Source of the DNA: Lobosporangium transversale
Lineage: Eukaryota; Mortierellomycota; Mortierellomycetes; Mortierellales; Mortierellaceae
DNA length: 64,000 nt
NCBI RefSeq assembly: GCF_002105155.1
Contig: NW_019029000.1
Location: 248,001 to 312,000, forward strand
Direction: 5' to 3'
Positions within the stretch are counted from its first letter, which is position 1, and each line of letters opens with the position of its first letter. Below, in pieces: positions 12,653 to 23,939 of the stretch. Position numbers and translations under genes: made by a program. The notes under the pieces were generated by a model. The model was not told where the DNA came from, did no database searches, and saw only the letters and a program-made list of their open reading frames with translations.

Positions 12653-13339
12653 GATTGGTTTTAAAATATGGAGAGTGTGGACTTGTCATATGGAAACGTG
12701 TCAATGATAAGTCGCAATCTTCTTCTGCATGGAGGAAGACTTGCTTACGCTTTGGAAAACAAAATAGGCGCCTCTGCGGAGATCATCTATTATCCCAGTA
12801 AGTAAGGCAAAAATGACCGAATGATAATAAAAAAGCGTTAGTCGCTGATGATTAACTTTCCCTCTTTCACCCATCTGTTGCGTGTTCTAGCCCGACAAAC
12901 AATGATGATCCAATGGACACATCGGATTTCGATTTTAATACGTCGTTCATTCCTTTCAAAGCTTCCCGTTTTCTTTTTCCTGTTTCATCCGTCCCTATTC
13001 TTGATCTTTCATTTTTTTTTTTCTTTTTTTTACCTTCACATCAGGATCAGACTTCATGACTTTCTTGATACGTGCTAATGGTAAAGGATGGTTCTTAAAG
13101 TCGGAATCAAATTGTTCCGCGGCAATAATCTGTTCCTCCCAAAATTCTTGTGCAAACTGTTGCTGTTGTTGCTGTACTGTGGACGAAGATCCCGCAGCAC
13201 TGCTACTTCCACCGCCACCGCCAGCTCCACTACTAGTCGTTGTTGCAGTTGGTGCTGTAGTAGTAGCCGTTCCTGTACTGCCGCCACCCCTTGAAGAAGC
13301 ACTCGGGGGTGCTGTATGCTGCTGATATGAGTCATACAT
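11895..13339 (-). CDS. HAP5: CCAAT-binding factor subunit C (NF-YC/HAP5)
   Basis: Histone-fold subunit of the trimeric NF-Y/HAP complex that binds CCAAT boxes in the nucleus. Five exons join in frame: 13339-13034, 12786-12749, 12595-12394, 12301-12221 and 12071-11895, giving 267 residues. An N-terminal Gly/Ser/Thr and Gln-rich region (about 1-60) precedes the diagnostic block FWEEQI...[17 protein letters not shown]. The histone fold continues with [36 protein letters not shown] and [10 protein letters not shown]. The C-terminus is Gln/Tyr/Pro-rich, as in transactivating NF-YC proteins. The start is the first ATG in the frame. The family call is secure. In other fungi this subunit also serves a HAP4-like or HapX partner; none lies nearby. 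Confidence 0.92.
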
Positions 13340-13390
13340 TATTTAATGAGGAAATCTTGGATATATTTGAAGATAAAGAGAGAGAGAAAA

Positions 13391-13391
<1 letters not shown>

Positions 13392-13449
<58 letters not shown>
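13392..13449. repeat. (GA)n microsatellite
   Basis: About 29 uninterrupted GA units followed by a run of eight or so G, roughly 50 bases upstream of the NF-YC start codon on its non-template side. GA tracts can act as promoter elements (GAGA-type), but here it may be only a microsatellite. Confidence 0.85.
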
Positions 13450-13457
<8 letters not shown>

Positions 13458-14609
13458 AGGCTCGCCAGTAGGATGACTAGGATGGGTGGAGGAATGAACA
13501 AATGAGAATTGTCCACAATAATGTAAGTTGGTTGATGAGCAATGACTCCCAAAGTTCTTTATTTAAATCTTTTGGTTCTTGTGTTCCTGGAATTCAAAAG
13601 AAGGAAGGAAGGGTACAATGTCGGGCACCAAATGAGACAATAGAAAAAAATAAAAAATAAAAAAAGGGAGAGCGTTGAGTGGAGAAGGAGGAAGGGAGGA
13701 AGGAGGGGGTTTGGGTGCCGTAAGAAGAAAACGCTGTAGAAACATTTTTGGTTATAACATTCAATAACATGGTATTCAACAATAAAACTCAAAAAAAAAA
13801 AAACAAATAAACAAACAAACAAAGCATATCTCCATGTACATGTCTCCATTACACACTGTGAGAAACGTGTTCAGATGGAGCAATCATATCACATCGGGAC
13901 AAGAAAATATACGATTTTGGCGCATACCTTTATTCCCTGTTAATCAGTCATTGGAAATAGCTTTTTCTGTGCATATTCTTCATTTCTTCTATCCTAGACA
14001 TGTGTTTTGTATACATGTCTCTGTCAGTATTTCATGTCCAGGTTATGAAGGAACGAAACGACCTTTAGTTCCCTCCTCTAGGACCCCATCTCCTCTCCAA
14101 CCATTCAAGTTTGAGCTGTGCTGAACCTGATGTTACCATTTCTGTTAATGTAGTGGAGTTTGATACAGGTATCATGGACAATACATTCTGCTGCCTCCTC
14201 AACATCGCTGAGAAATCGTTTGCTTTTCTCTTTCTCTTATTCAGTTGACGTGACATTCTAGTGATCACATTTGATTCTCGTCGCGATCGGCACGTTCATA
14301 GGAAATAAATGGCTTGATATGCTTAATATATATATCTCTTTCATTGCTGTTTCCCAACACTTCATTCTGAAATGAAAAGTAGCACAAGCTATTAAAAAAA
14401 AAAAAAAAAAAAAAAAGAGCTTCCATATACCATCTAAAACAGAAGCAAAGGAATGTGTCATGCCAACTCTAGACAAAAGGACAAGCAACGACGCGTTTTT
14501 ATTTCTATTTAATTTTAATAATGACGAATTGGTGACACGCATGCTATTTTTCAAAAAATATGACATCTTGATCCTGTCATCAGAGCCATACCCATGGAAA
14601 CCGGAAAAC

Positions 14610-14616
14610 ATATATA
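14610..14616 (+). promoter_or_regulatory. Possible TATA box of the CsbD-like gene
   Basis: TATATAG lies about 60 bases before the ATG at 14674, a usual fungal TATA spacing, and is followed by a C/T-rich leader. It is a sequence match only. A TATA promoter would suit a stress-induced gene. Confidence 0.35.
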
Positions 14617-14673
14617 GTCCTCTCCCACATTCATCTTTCATCTCTTAAAACATCCATCATACACAAACACATC

Positions 14674-14961
14674 ATGTCTTCCGCAAGAATCGCAAACTCT
14701 GTCAAATCCGCCGTTGGTGGCGCCAAGAAGGCCGTTGGGTCTGCTCTCGGCAATGAGTCCATGAAAGCTTCTGGTATGGCCCAGCAGGCCGAAGCCAAGG
14801 TTTCTGGTATGGCTTCCCAAGCAGCACAAAAGGCCAAGGGCGTGGCCCATAATATCGAAGGTGCAGCACAACGTACTGTCGGCGCCGCTACTGGGGACAA
14901 ATCCATGGAAGCTAAAGGACACCTCAACTCTGCACGTGGAGACGCTGAACGTAAAATATAA
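14674..14961 (+). CDS. CsbD-like small stress protein
   Basis: Single-exon gene of 95 residues, Ala/Lys/Gly-rich, with no Cys or Trp. It contains two CsbD-type repeats: one around GNESMKASGMAQQAEAKVSG and one around GDKSMEAKGHLNSARGD. In fungi this family includes proteins described as mismatched base pair and cruciform DNA recognition protein (Hmp1-like); bacterial CsbD is a general stress protein. It looks natively disordered and LEA-like. An AATAAA lies at 15064, about 100 bases after the stop. The next gene ends only about 200 bases away on the opposite strand. Family membership is likely; the DNA-binding role is only by name transfer. Confidence 0.8.
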   Translation: MSSARIANSVKSAVGGAKKAVGSALGNESMKASGMAQQAEAKVSGMASQAAQKAKGVAHNIEGAAQRTVGAATGDKSMEAKGHLNSARGDAERKI

Positions 14962-15158
14962 CAACATCAACATATCGGCGTTCACATTATCGACAATGAG
15001 AAAAAAGACAAGTTGTCAGCCTTGTAAATATCATATTTGAGCAACTCCTCACTCTCTCGATACAATAAAGTTTTTATTATTCAGAAAAGAAGAAACACCC
15101 CTCTTAAAGGGTGCCAAAAAGAAAATATGAAAAACTGTTTTTTTTTTTCTTCTTTCTC

Positions 15159-15332
15159 TTATTTTTGGTTGACTGGGGGAAGTACGTTGTTCATATTATT
15201 GACATTGTCATACTCGGTTATAAACTCGTCTGCGCACACCCATTTACCATCGACAATGAACTTGAAAAACTACATTTCCGTAGCAGAATTAAAAGAGGCA
15301 AAAGATGTTAATGGACTTGTAGCATATTAAGG

Positions 15333-15366
<34 letters not shown>

Positions 15367-15762
15367 CATACCACTTTCTGTGAGCGATCGATATCAACAT
15401 TTTTTTCAAAATGGTCTGGGTTGTCCTTGGATCTATCCATTACAATTGATCCTATGTAATAGAATTCATTTGTAACCATCACCAGAAAGAAATTAAAGGT
15501 CAGAGACAACGTTGGCCAAGTTCTAATTAGCTTTACTTTTTACCTCTTTTTCAGACCCATTTTTCTGTAATAAAAAAAAAAAAAAAAAAAAAAAAAAGAA
15601 TGGTGGAACATATTTCGTCTCTAATGCGATCTCTGGCGCATATTAGAAAAAACCTAAAAGTTACACTTTGCGGATGTTGCGTCGAAGTGATGTCAAAGCC
15701 GCCATTAATTAGGTTATCTCACGGTCCTCTCCACAGAACCACGTATCAATAAAATTTGAGGG

Positions 15763-15794
<32 letters not shown>

Positions 15795-15982
15795 ATCCAT
15801 CAAAACCTCACTACGATTCCTTGTCTGTTGAGCGTTTGCATTTCATACCTTTCCAGTTGTCGAAGGTGCCAGTGACTTTGACAACATCACCACCATGCTT
15901 CCATTCAAACTAAAAGGAATAACAGGATGATAAAAAACGGCAATTGTTAGTACTGAAATACAAACAATCAATAAAATAAAAA

Positions 15983-16021
<39 letters not shown>

Positions 16022-16201
16022 AACCTTGTAATTGGTTAATTTAGAGTCTTGCTTCTTTGTTGCACTTTCGATGTGCTCGCCCTCGCCATGCTTTGTAGAG
16101 TCTTCTTTTTTCGTTCCTGAGGAGGGAGATGTAGGAGGTGGCGTGGCGGCAGCGGTGGGGGAGGCGGAGGGGCCAGTACGTTTTCGTCCCTTTGGAGGCA
16201 T
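15159..16201 (-). CDS. Small CBM48 / AMPK-beta-like domain protein
   Basis: Four exons join in frame: 16201-16025, 15909-15849, 15451-15372 and 15269-15159, giving 142 residues. The first 59 residues are a Lys/Ser/Thr/Pro-rich tail. The rest is an early-set glycogen-binding-type (CBM48) fold: FEWKHGGDVVKVTGTFDNWK, then GSIVMDRSKDNPDHFEKNV, then FFKFIVDGKWVCADEF and a closing YDNVNNMNNVLPP. This layout matches the AMPK beta N-terminal domain and yeast Crp1/Mdg1. Yeast Crp1 was described as a cruciform-DNA-recognising protein. The introns contain long A/T runs. The fold call is good; whether it binds glycogen, DNA or a kinase is unknown. Confidence 0.8.
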
Positions 16202-16688
16202 GATAGTCTTGATAGCTATTTGGTCTTATGAGCCAGATCTTCAGGTGGTAGATAATGCCAGCTATTGCTTATATAAAGCTCACTCAGATTTGCTGGGGAC
16301 CTTGATCTGTGCTACTGTTGATACTTTGTAGATGAGGCAGTAGGTTGAAAGTACTGTCTATGGTTGCACTTGAGGGTTCGAGAGGAAGTGAAGGTAAATG
16401 ATGTGCAATGCAAGTATTTTTTTTAAAAAAGAGAAAGAGAGAGAGTTGGAATTAAAATCAAAGGGGTAAGAAATGCAAGTTGGCTTTTTTGGGCATGATG
16501 TAAAAATTGCATTGACCCCTATACGAGGACCACCGAGCTTGGTCGGCTTCTGAAGAGCGTGAGTAAAAAAAACGTGGGATTTTTTTGTATTCATGCTACT
16601 TCTATAAAACTTTTATACTTGTTGAAGTTCATGCTACTTGTCGACTTCTACGTCTGACTCGTTGACATGCAAAGAAAAAAATTAATAT
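16202..16688. other. Intergenic between two minus-strand genes
   Basis: Holds the promoter of the CBM48 gene and the 3' flank of the next gene. A short purine tract (GAGAAAGAGAGAGAG) lies near 16430-16445. No gene is supported. Confidence 0.5.
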
Positions 16689-18853
16689 TCAATATTCAAC
16701 GACGCTCTTTATCTCTTGCTCAAGAAGCGAAATGCGGTGCATATCCTGGTCTGTTGATTTTATTTCATCACCACTGTGTGGCCGTTTATCACTAGGAAAA
16801 ACCACGTCTTTCGTAACTGAGGAAGGAGTTGCCGGTAGCATGCATCCTTCGCATGCAGGAGGCATGATTGAATTCGATAGGTTTGCTGAATCACTATCCA
16901 TGTTCAGGGTCGGAGCAGCTGAAGGATTGTGGTCACTATTACTCCTTTGCAAATCTGAAGTTTTATTTCCTCCTGAGGTCAGATGTTTATTTACCAGCTT
17001 TGGAAACGACTTTGTCAAATCCCTAGGCCGTCGTTGAATGCACGGTATACCCAGGCCAAATCTCGATCTCAGACGCAGCTGCCGTCTTTCTTCTTCTTTG
17101 TCCATGTTTCGTAGAATTGAGCCTCCAAACCTTGGGATGGCTGCAGATACAGAAGCTCGGATCTCTGACCCAACTTGGTGGATCCGATCAACCAAACCGA
17201 CTGACTTTTGCGGTCGATGATCTAATGAACTGTCTGTACACGAATTACCCGTAAAGTCTATTGTATGTTGTCCCTGCTCTTCCTCCTCGCGAACGTCATC
17301 ACTACCTCTCTTCCGGCGTTGCATCACCTGTGGATTTGATGCCCCCGGTTGGGATCTGAATTGAAATGATCCACCAACATCAAGAAGTGGATTTATAGAC
17401 TCAGTCAGTAAAGTTTCATCACTCAAAGGCACATGTTCGAATACTGGATTATCATCGAATCCATCTTCCAGTGATGCCATCGTCCCTGGGCTGGAGTAAG
17501 GCAAATATTGAGCAGAAACCTTAGTAGATGCCCTTAGGGCGTGATTCGATGCTGAGGATGAAAACCGAAAGTGGGGCAAAGAAAAAACGCCGTTATCAAT
17601 AGGCGCTACATTTGATATGTCAACTGAGTAACCTGGATGACAGAGCCTCGAATCAAGCCGCGCACGCTTATTCTGCAAGTCATTTAAACTCGTTGAGTAG
17701 GGTCCTTGATTTATTTTTCCCTGCTTGAGCATAGATTGATATCCTTGGTAAAAACTTGGCTGCCTACTACCGAGATCTGTGTGGACCGGAAAACCTGGAG
17801 TAGCAAGATTTCTGTAGGGATTGAAGTCTGCCTTAATAGCCCTTTGCACTGACTGCTCAAATGCCGGAGTTGGGCTATTGTAGATATATGTGGGAACATT
17901 CATTTGTTGCCGTCTCTGCAAAGATTCATTCTGCACCATCAGATCCATATCATGCTACCAGTAGTTATTACAAGTAAGGGGCGCTCGACGTATTTTTAGC
18001 CTTGAATATGAAGATGGTGATACTTCGGATCAACAAGATGCATAGACTTCAACGTCCAACACAAACCTTCATTTTTTCGTACTTTCGATTTAAGCTCCAG
18101 CTTCCATGAAGCTTACGTGGTCTTCTAGTTCCAAGGCGTGGCGGCGGTAACTCGATTACAATCGCAGACTCGCTATTGCGTTGATACTGGTACTGATCTT
18201 TATCAAAATTTTGATTGGAAAAACTTGTATCAGTGTAATGTTGGAAATACTCTGTAGCACTTTCACTTGGTTGCTGAATATCACTCCCAGCCACAGCGGA
18301 GTCTACCATATCTTGCTGTGACCCATTTGCTTTCAAGGCAATAGAAGGAAAATAAATTGTGGGATTTGAAGAGTTGTCGAAGCAAGTCGGTCTTTTTTCG
18401 AGATCCTGTACGCATGGAGGAGCTATCTCATCATATTCTAGTGCATCGTCTAGCTTGGGCACTTTGGCATCTACATAAAATGTACCATGATTACTATCTT
18501 TTCTTGTGAAATATAGCGGTCATTCGGATTTTCAAATGCGATTCGGAAAATTATATGTAAGTAGGACACCAACCCCCAATGTTTGTAGCTGACCATTGGC
18601 TTATAACAGGTGAATGAGGACTGGAAGCGTCATCAGTTTGCCTGACAAAAGCCCTTGAGGCCCTGTCAATAAGATATAGAAAGTAATGTGGTCAGATTCT
18701 ATCCATCATTTCTAAATTAACATGCTAGGGCACGAAGAGGCAATACTTTGCAAAAGGGATATAATTAAGCTCATGCACTGCATCTGAGCTCCCATATGTG
18801 AGGGTAGATGGGGAACTAGAACGTGTAGCAGAAGACTTTACTATGAAGACCAT
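16689..18853 (-). CDS. Unrecognised Ser-rich protein
   Basis: Four exons join with consistent phases: 18853-18747, 18662-18574, 18470-18067 and 17954-16689, giving about 621 residues. I do not recognise the family. It is rich in Ser, Asn and Gln. It has a basic patch (RRPRDLTKSFPKLVNKHL) that could serve nuclear import, an acidic stretch (DDVREEEEQG) and a short possible coiled coil at the end (HRISLLEQEIKSVVEY). No signal peptide or membrane segment is evident. The start is uncertain. An ATG at 18853 fits the phases, but an open minus-strand stretch at 19289-19080 could be an upstream exon, and an acceptor at about 18843 is also possible. Probably a lineage-specific nuclear or regulatory protein; that is inference. 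Confidence 0.55.
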
Positions 18854-19734
18854 GATAGCTTTTGAAGGAAGGATGTGTGTTGCATTTGAAAAAAAATATA
18901 GGTCAAACGGATGGTGCAAGTGAAAGAATAAAGTGCAGAAAGTGCAGAAAGTGCAGAAAGTGCAGGATTATCAAGATTAAGTTTTATGTCAAGAACCACA
19001 TTTTTCATCCCACAGCAATTCTCCAAATGCCTAAGCAGATCAACATATTGAAGACTTGATTAGCAGCCTGACTTTTGTCTTATCTGAAAGCTACGATAGC
19101 CGAACTTGGGCCGGAAGACAATCTGGTCAGAGGAGGATCAACTTTGACATACGCAGTGCTTTTGTTGGCTTGCTTGTTGACTTGTGGCTCTAGCTCTAGA
19201 CTTATCTCACGAATTGCTGTCGCGCAAATAGAGCTGCGGACTTTATTGCACATGCTTCGATCGTTGATCGAAAGACTCAGAAACTGCAAGTAGGCATTTT
19301 TTTTTTTTTACTTTCTCATAAAAAAGTCAGAGTCGTGCGCAGGATGCTTTGGTATCTCAGGTCATAAAATATTTCCTGCGGAAGATTTAGACTTGGGTTT
19401 ACATCCATCGAGTGAGTATGTTGATAGCTCGCTCTCATACTCAAAGAAATGCTTTTCTGCTTGCCTGTTGTCTATGCAAATCTGTCTACTTTCATAGTAT
19501 GAATGGAACAGCCGGCTGCTTGCTCATTTTTTTTCGTTTCATTTTTTTTCATTTATTCCATATGCTTTAATTTCACCTTTTTTTTAAAAAAAAGCTTACT
19601 TTGCTAAACTGCCCTTATTTTTCCTAATGCATCCGAATAACTGCAAACGAACCAACAAGTCAGTGCTCTTTTAATTAATTTTTAGAACAATATAGACGAA
19701 GCACACATCACAAAGCCAAACAACAACTGGAACC
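18854..19734. other. Intergenic with short tandem repeat and open stretch
   Basis: A 9-base unit (AGTGCAGAA) is repeated about 3.5 times near 18931-18965. A 69-codon open frame on the minus strand (19289-19080) reads plausibly (SLELEPQVNKQANKSTAYVK) and might be a 5' exon of the preceding gene, but no clean donor joins it. The rest is AT-rich with no feature. Confidence 0.3.
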
Positions 19735-22711
19735 ATGTGCTTCAACGGCCTTCCATTCTTGCCACTATCTCGCTCTTCTGCTTCACCTTTACTCTCCCCT
19801 GCTATCCTAATTCATGACTTCCATACCCTTACTTCCATCCAAATATCTCGTGTCTCTATGGACCGCGATGCCATTGAATTCATTGTTAGCAGCGATGAAA
19901 AACCGTCTTTTCAATCAAAAGCACCAACGACATCAGCGACACCGATAGCTGCGGTCGTGCCTCAAGCGCCATATCTCCAAGGCCAGACAGGAATAGATAA
20001 GTCAGCACAGTGCTTCCTCGGTTCATTGCCTTCATCACCCCCCTTTCGCCCAATTCAACTCTGTGAGCTCACGCATAGTCCTTTTTACCGATACCGCACC
20101 CTTGTATCAGTTTTTCTCACAACTCTAATTCATACAGCAACGACACAGCACACAAGAGCAATGTTCTAACTCAGACCGCTTCCAGTTTTCTATTCTCAAG
20201 CGACCTCGAAATACAAAACTATGATCACTATCAACAAAACAGTGCACCTTCGACAGATGGCCTCCAAGCGCGATCCACTCAAAATAATAGTATTTTCTGG
20301 CGCTAACGACCAAAACCCGCTCCTTTCGCAATCTATCTCTATCAGACATCAAAAGCATCCGAATAATGCAAATAGCGATATCCATGTCAATGATAGTAAT
20401 GTAACGCAAACAGGTTATGCAACAACAGCTGTTTCATACTCGCCGTACTATCACTATATTCCAATGTCTTCGTCAACACATTGTAGGTGTAATACGTCTT
20501 CGTGCGATCAAAAGACAAAAACAGCAGAGCAATGTATGATACCCATAATCGTACCAGCACCAGCGCGCATCACAGAACCAGCAAAGCGTTTCAAATTACT
20601 ACGATCACCACTGGCATTCTTCGAAAGCCCTACGCCGACCAGCTATTAAACGAGGTTAGAATGGCGATATGCCAGAGGATGGAATACCATACGAATCTCG
20701 GTGCACAAATCCACAGATAGTTACCAATATATTAGAAATGAATATGAGCGGCGATATAAGACCGGCATTCCGGGTGAGGATGGTGTGGAACCAGAGACGA
20801 ATGTTTTTTACTATACTTATAACACACCGGATATGCCCAAAAAACCCAGGTCATTGGCAGGTTCTCGTCAGACTTCTGAAAATACTGGTTGTGGTGACAG
20901 TATCGTACTCTGTGCTCTTGTCCCTCTATTATTCAGTAGAAGTAAGTAACATTTATATTTTAAGGAAACCCAGTCGCAAGCTTTCAGATATTCTTACGGA
21001 TGTTCGTTCATTTATTTATTGATTTTCGATTTTTGTGATAAAGTATCGCTCTGTGGATCACCTTGAAAATTTAATATCTTAGTCGCGGATCTGGATCAGT
21101 CAATGATTGACAATGCATTTCTCAATTTCACAAAGATAACGGACATTCAGGGCAGATAAACTGGTCAGTGCAATCTGGATTCAAAGGTGTTACAACTATT
21201 AACAAGGAGGCGAAAAACGGCAATTATTGGAGCGTCATGGTTGTATAAGCCAATGCAAATGATGCTTAACAAGGTACCTTCGATACCCTTAGTAGAGTAC
21301 GACCCCACAAATCCATTTCTCTTTATATATGACAGCGGTGAAACCATACATTGTTGTCAGCAGTTTCTACAGTTCACCAAAAAATTTCAACCCTGTCTGG
21401 GTTCAGTTCGTATGCGTATGAAAACAATCAAACAACATCGCCTCTTATAAATGTGCCACAAGAACTTGAAACTCCTGTAGCATTTGGTGAACTAGATCTA
21501 CACCTGCCCACAGCATCCATCATTGCCTCAGCGACATCAGTAGCATATATATATATATATATATATAAGGATTTTTCTAGTAACAGAAGGAAGCACGTAT
21601 ATTGTGGCGCATGCAGTCCAGTCAATTACCCGCAATACAAGTGTGGGATATGCGATGGCTGTCCTGTTACTGCCACTACTTGTTTCCCTGTGCTCCCTTT
21701 TGATGACTTGCGCAGTTTTACTTGGGGTATTTGGAATAACTTTCGAATCAGCTGGTCAGTCCCTATCATTATTCCTGGGAATGCTGCTTCTTCAAGCTGC
21801 TGTAGCGTCTCTGGTTCTCTTCTTAATTCCTACGACGTCTATCCCCTAACCACAACCACGTTTGTGATCATGAACATTGTTGCGGTCTTTAACCCTATCG
21901 AGCCGATGCCGCCGTTCTACCGATGGGCCTATACGGTACCTTTTCTTAACGCAGTCCAAGCGACGCGCTATGTTCTCATGGAGTCTTACAACCGCTTGAA
22001 CTACAAGTTGCTCATTTTTTTTTGCCGGGTCGTGCTGTCGATCACGTTACTACCATTCGCAATTGCTCGGCAAAAACGGCTGTTGACGAATAATAGGAAG
22101 ATTGAAGAGTGGGATCGAAAAGAGTCTCAACACCATCAGAGGCACTATACGAATAGTAAAGTCAGCTATCAGCAATTCAGTACGGTGGCCTTGAAAGCGA
22201 CGAGGCTTACTGTCTGGCAATGGGGCAGCAGAGCGAATGAATAAGTCACATAAATTTGGAAGGTATCACTCTACTAAATCTAGACATTATGGTAGCCGAG
22301 GAGATCCAGAAAGGAAGATGTGGCAGAGTAGATCCGTTGACGGTATAGACGGGGGGTGCGCGAGGACTTCAAGTGATGGACGAGCGGCAGTATTGCCGCC
22401 ATGTTATTAATGACGTGGATGATATGAGTTCAGAGTACTATGGCCTTGACGGTCCAGACGAAGAGACACACTGCCGACATCTAGACATCACGAACAAATC
22501 ACAAAATACTCGGCCCCTACAGCACCGAGCATTCAGCAGCAGTGCGGCGTCCAGTGCACAACTAAAGTCACAGGCCTGTCATACCTGCCCTCGTCCCGAC
22601 GGAGGAGATTCTATGGGCATTAGCCAATCACATGCTGGGATGCCAAAGCTGAACCGACATCCTTATGCCTCCGAGTTGGTACGATCGTCCTCCCCTGACG
22701 AAGTAAAATAG
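19735..22711 (+). pseudogene. SNG1/DUF3533-type membrane protein pseudogene
   Basis: Pieces of one polytopic membrane protein follow in order but in changing frames. A hydrophilic N-terminus begins at the ATG at 19735 or 19858. Then come NEYERRYKTGIPGEDG (frame 1, about 20736), the first membrane helix VRLLKILVVVTVSYSVLLSL (frame 2, about 20860-20940), VADLDQSMIDNAFLNFTK (about 21083), GQINWSVQSGFKG followed by two in-frame TAA stops (21150-21275), NPFLFIYDSG (about 21307), helices at 21604-21840, and the family signature NPIEPMPPFYRWAYTVPF at about 21890 in yet another frame. SNG1/DUF3533 proteins are plasma-membrane efflux-related proteins. At least five frame changes, two stops and a TA microsatellite (21545-21567) rule out a single product. 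The C-terminal tail (to 22711) is also shifted. Neighbouring genes are intact, so sequencing error is unlikely. Confidence 0.75.
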
Positions 22712-23939
22712 AGGAGAAAAACTTTTGAGGATAGTCTTAAAGAAGTTGGAAAGAGGAAAGAAGAAAAAAAAAGGCTTTGCGCTTTTCCCAAAGACCTTGA
22801 ACAAAAAGCATGCCAAACTGGCGCATCACTATTTCCATAAATATAAAGTAAATAGTATTATGCTAGAATGCGAGTTACAAAAAATATAAAGCATATCGAT
22901 TGTGAATATGATCGAAAAGGAATTTGGCGATAAGGGCATACACCTTATTTATTTCCGGGCGGCCATGATAGCAAACGGTGGTTTTGAGTGGTTTGAGTCC
23001 ACATTTAGCGCTCTACACCACATTCGACCAACAAATTTGTTCCGATTTGGCACTTGCTTTGTTCACGCGTCCACGCGAGCTGTAGGCTGGCCATTTTGGG
23101 ACATGATATGCTGCCAAAAAGAACTTTAAAATGATGCATTCATGGATAAAAACAAAAAAAAAAAGGGCTGATGCAACTAGCTCAAAGACATAAAGTCAAT
23201 TTACCAGGGAAACTTCACAACCCTCCCCCTTTCACCCTTGCACAGACTCTCTCGGATGCGCATTGTAGCCATACTTTTCTTCTTTTCACTTTTTTCTTTA
23301 AATTTGCCATCTTTAATCTCTTTCTATCACTCTCTATCACTCTGGTATTGCTTTCGCTTCCCCCTTCATTTTCATTCAGTACTCGATATTAACCTACATT
23401 TTTAACAATCTCCTTTCTTTCCTCAATCCTCCACCTTCCCTCCTCCCTTGCTGTCTATCCACCATATATCGGACGCGATCAGAATACAAGTCTGTCCAAA
23501 AGAAATAGGTATGCTGTAGAATGTACTCGATTCAAATGACAATATTTGGCGGCTTCAACGTGTGTTCTTCTAGCGTATATTAGTATATATATTCCTTCTC
23601 TTGATTTGCACAGCTTTCCAACCATATTGGTGATAATGTTTTAGAGAGAGTAGCATAGATGAATATGAACAGAGAGTGACGATATCTTCACTTTTATCTG
23701 TGATTCTTCATGGCACTATTTATTGCTAGATCGATTTTACCCTTCCGTACTATACGCCTTTTTTTTTTTTAATGTTCCAGACCTACCCCAATACTGTCAA
23801 CTAACTTTTTGTTGTCATTCATTGCTATATTTTGCCCTTATCATGCACACTGCCTTTGAATAAAATAAATCACATTGTTCATTTAAGCACAAGCTCCGCC
23901 CATTTCCGACATTCACCCAGGGAAAAAAAATAAACCTTG
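22712..23939. other. Intergenic, CT-rich leader of next gene
   Basis: About 1.2 kb without a supported gene. The stretch 23222-23460 is strongly pyrimidine-rich, in keeping with a promoter and 5' leader for the large gene at 23940. A 75-codon open frame at 22902-23129 shows no family resemblance. Confidence 0.45.

Larger units (their letters stand above)
13340..14673. other. Gap with GA microsatellite and candidate small gene
   Basis: Contains a (GA)n tract at about 13392-13449 followed by a short G-run, just upstream of the NF-YC start. Downstream on the minus strand are two coding-looking pieces. One follows a good acceptor (TTTCATTTCAG) at about 14370-14270 and begins NEVLGNSNERDIYIKHIKPF; the other (14256-14065) begins MSRQLNKRKRKANDFSAMLR and ends at a TAA. 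They are in different frames and only about 11 bases apart, so a single gene would need a frameshift. The CsbD promoter, with a TATATAG at about 14610, occupies the right end. Confidence 0.35.

Noticed and set aside
13392-13449. CRISPR-like or satellite array
   Set aside because: Simple GA dinucleotide repeat with no spacers.
15580-15600. All poly(A)/poly(T) runs as retrotransposition scars
   Set aside because: Most runs have no shared flanking sequence. Only the four at 32.6-33.3 kb carry a common tail, so only those were called as element ends.
22902-23129. 75-codon ORF upstream of the large Ser-rich gene
   Set aside because: No motif, no splice partner, and composition like neighbouring non-coding DNA.
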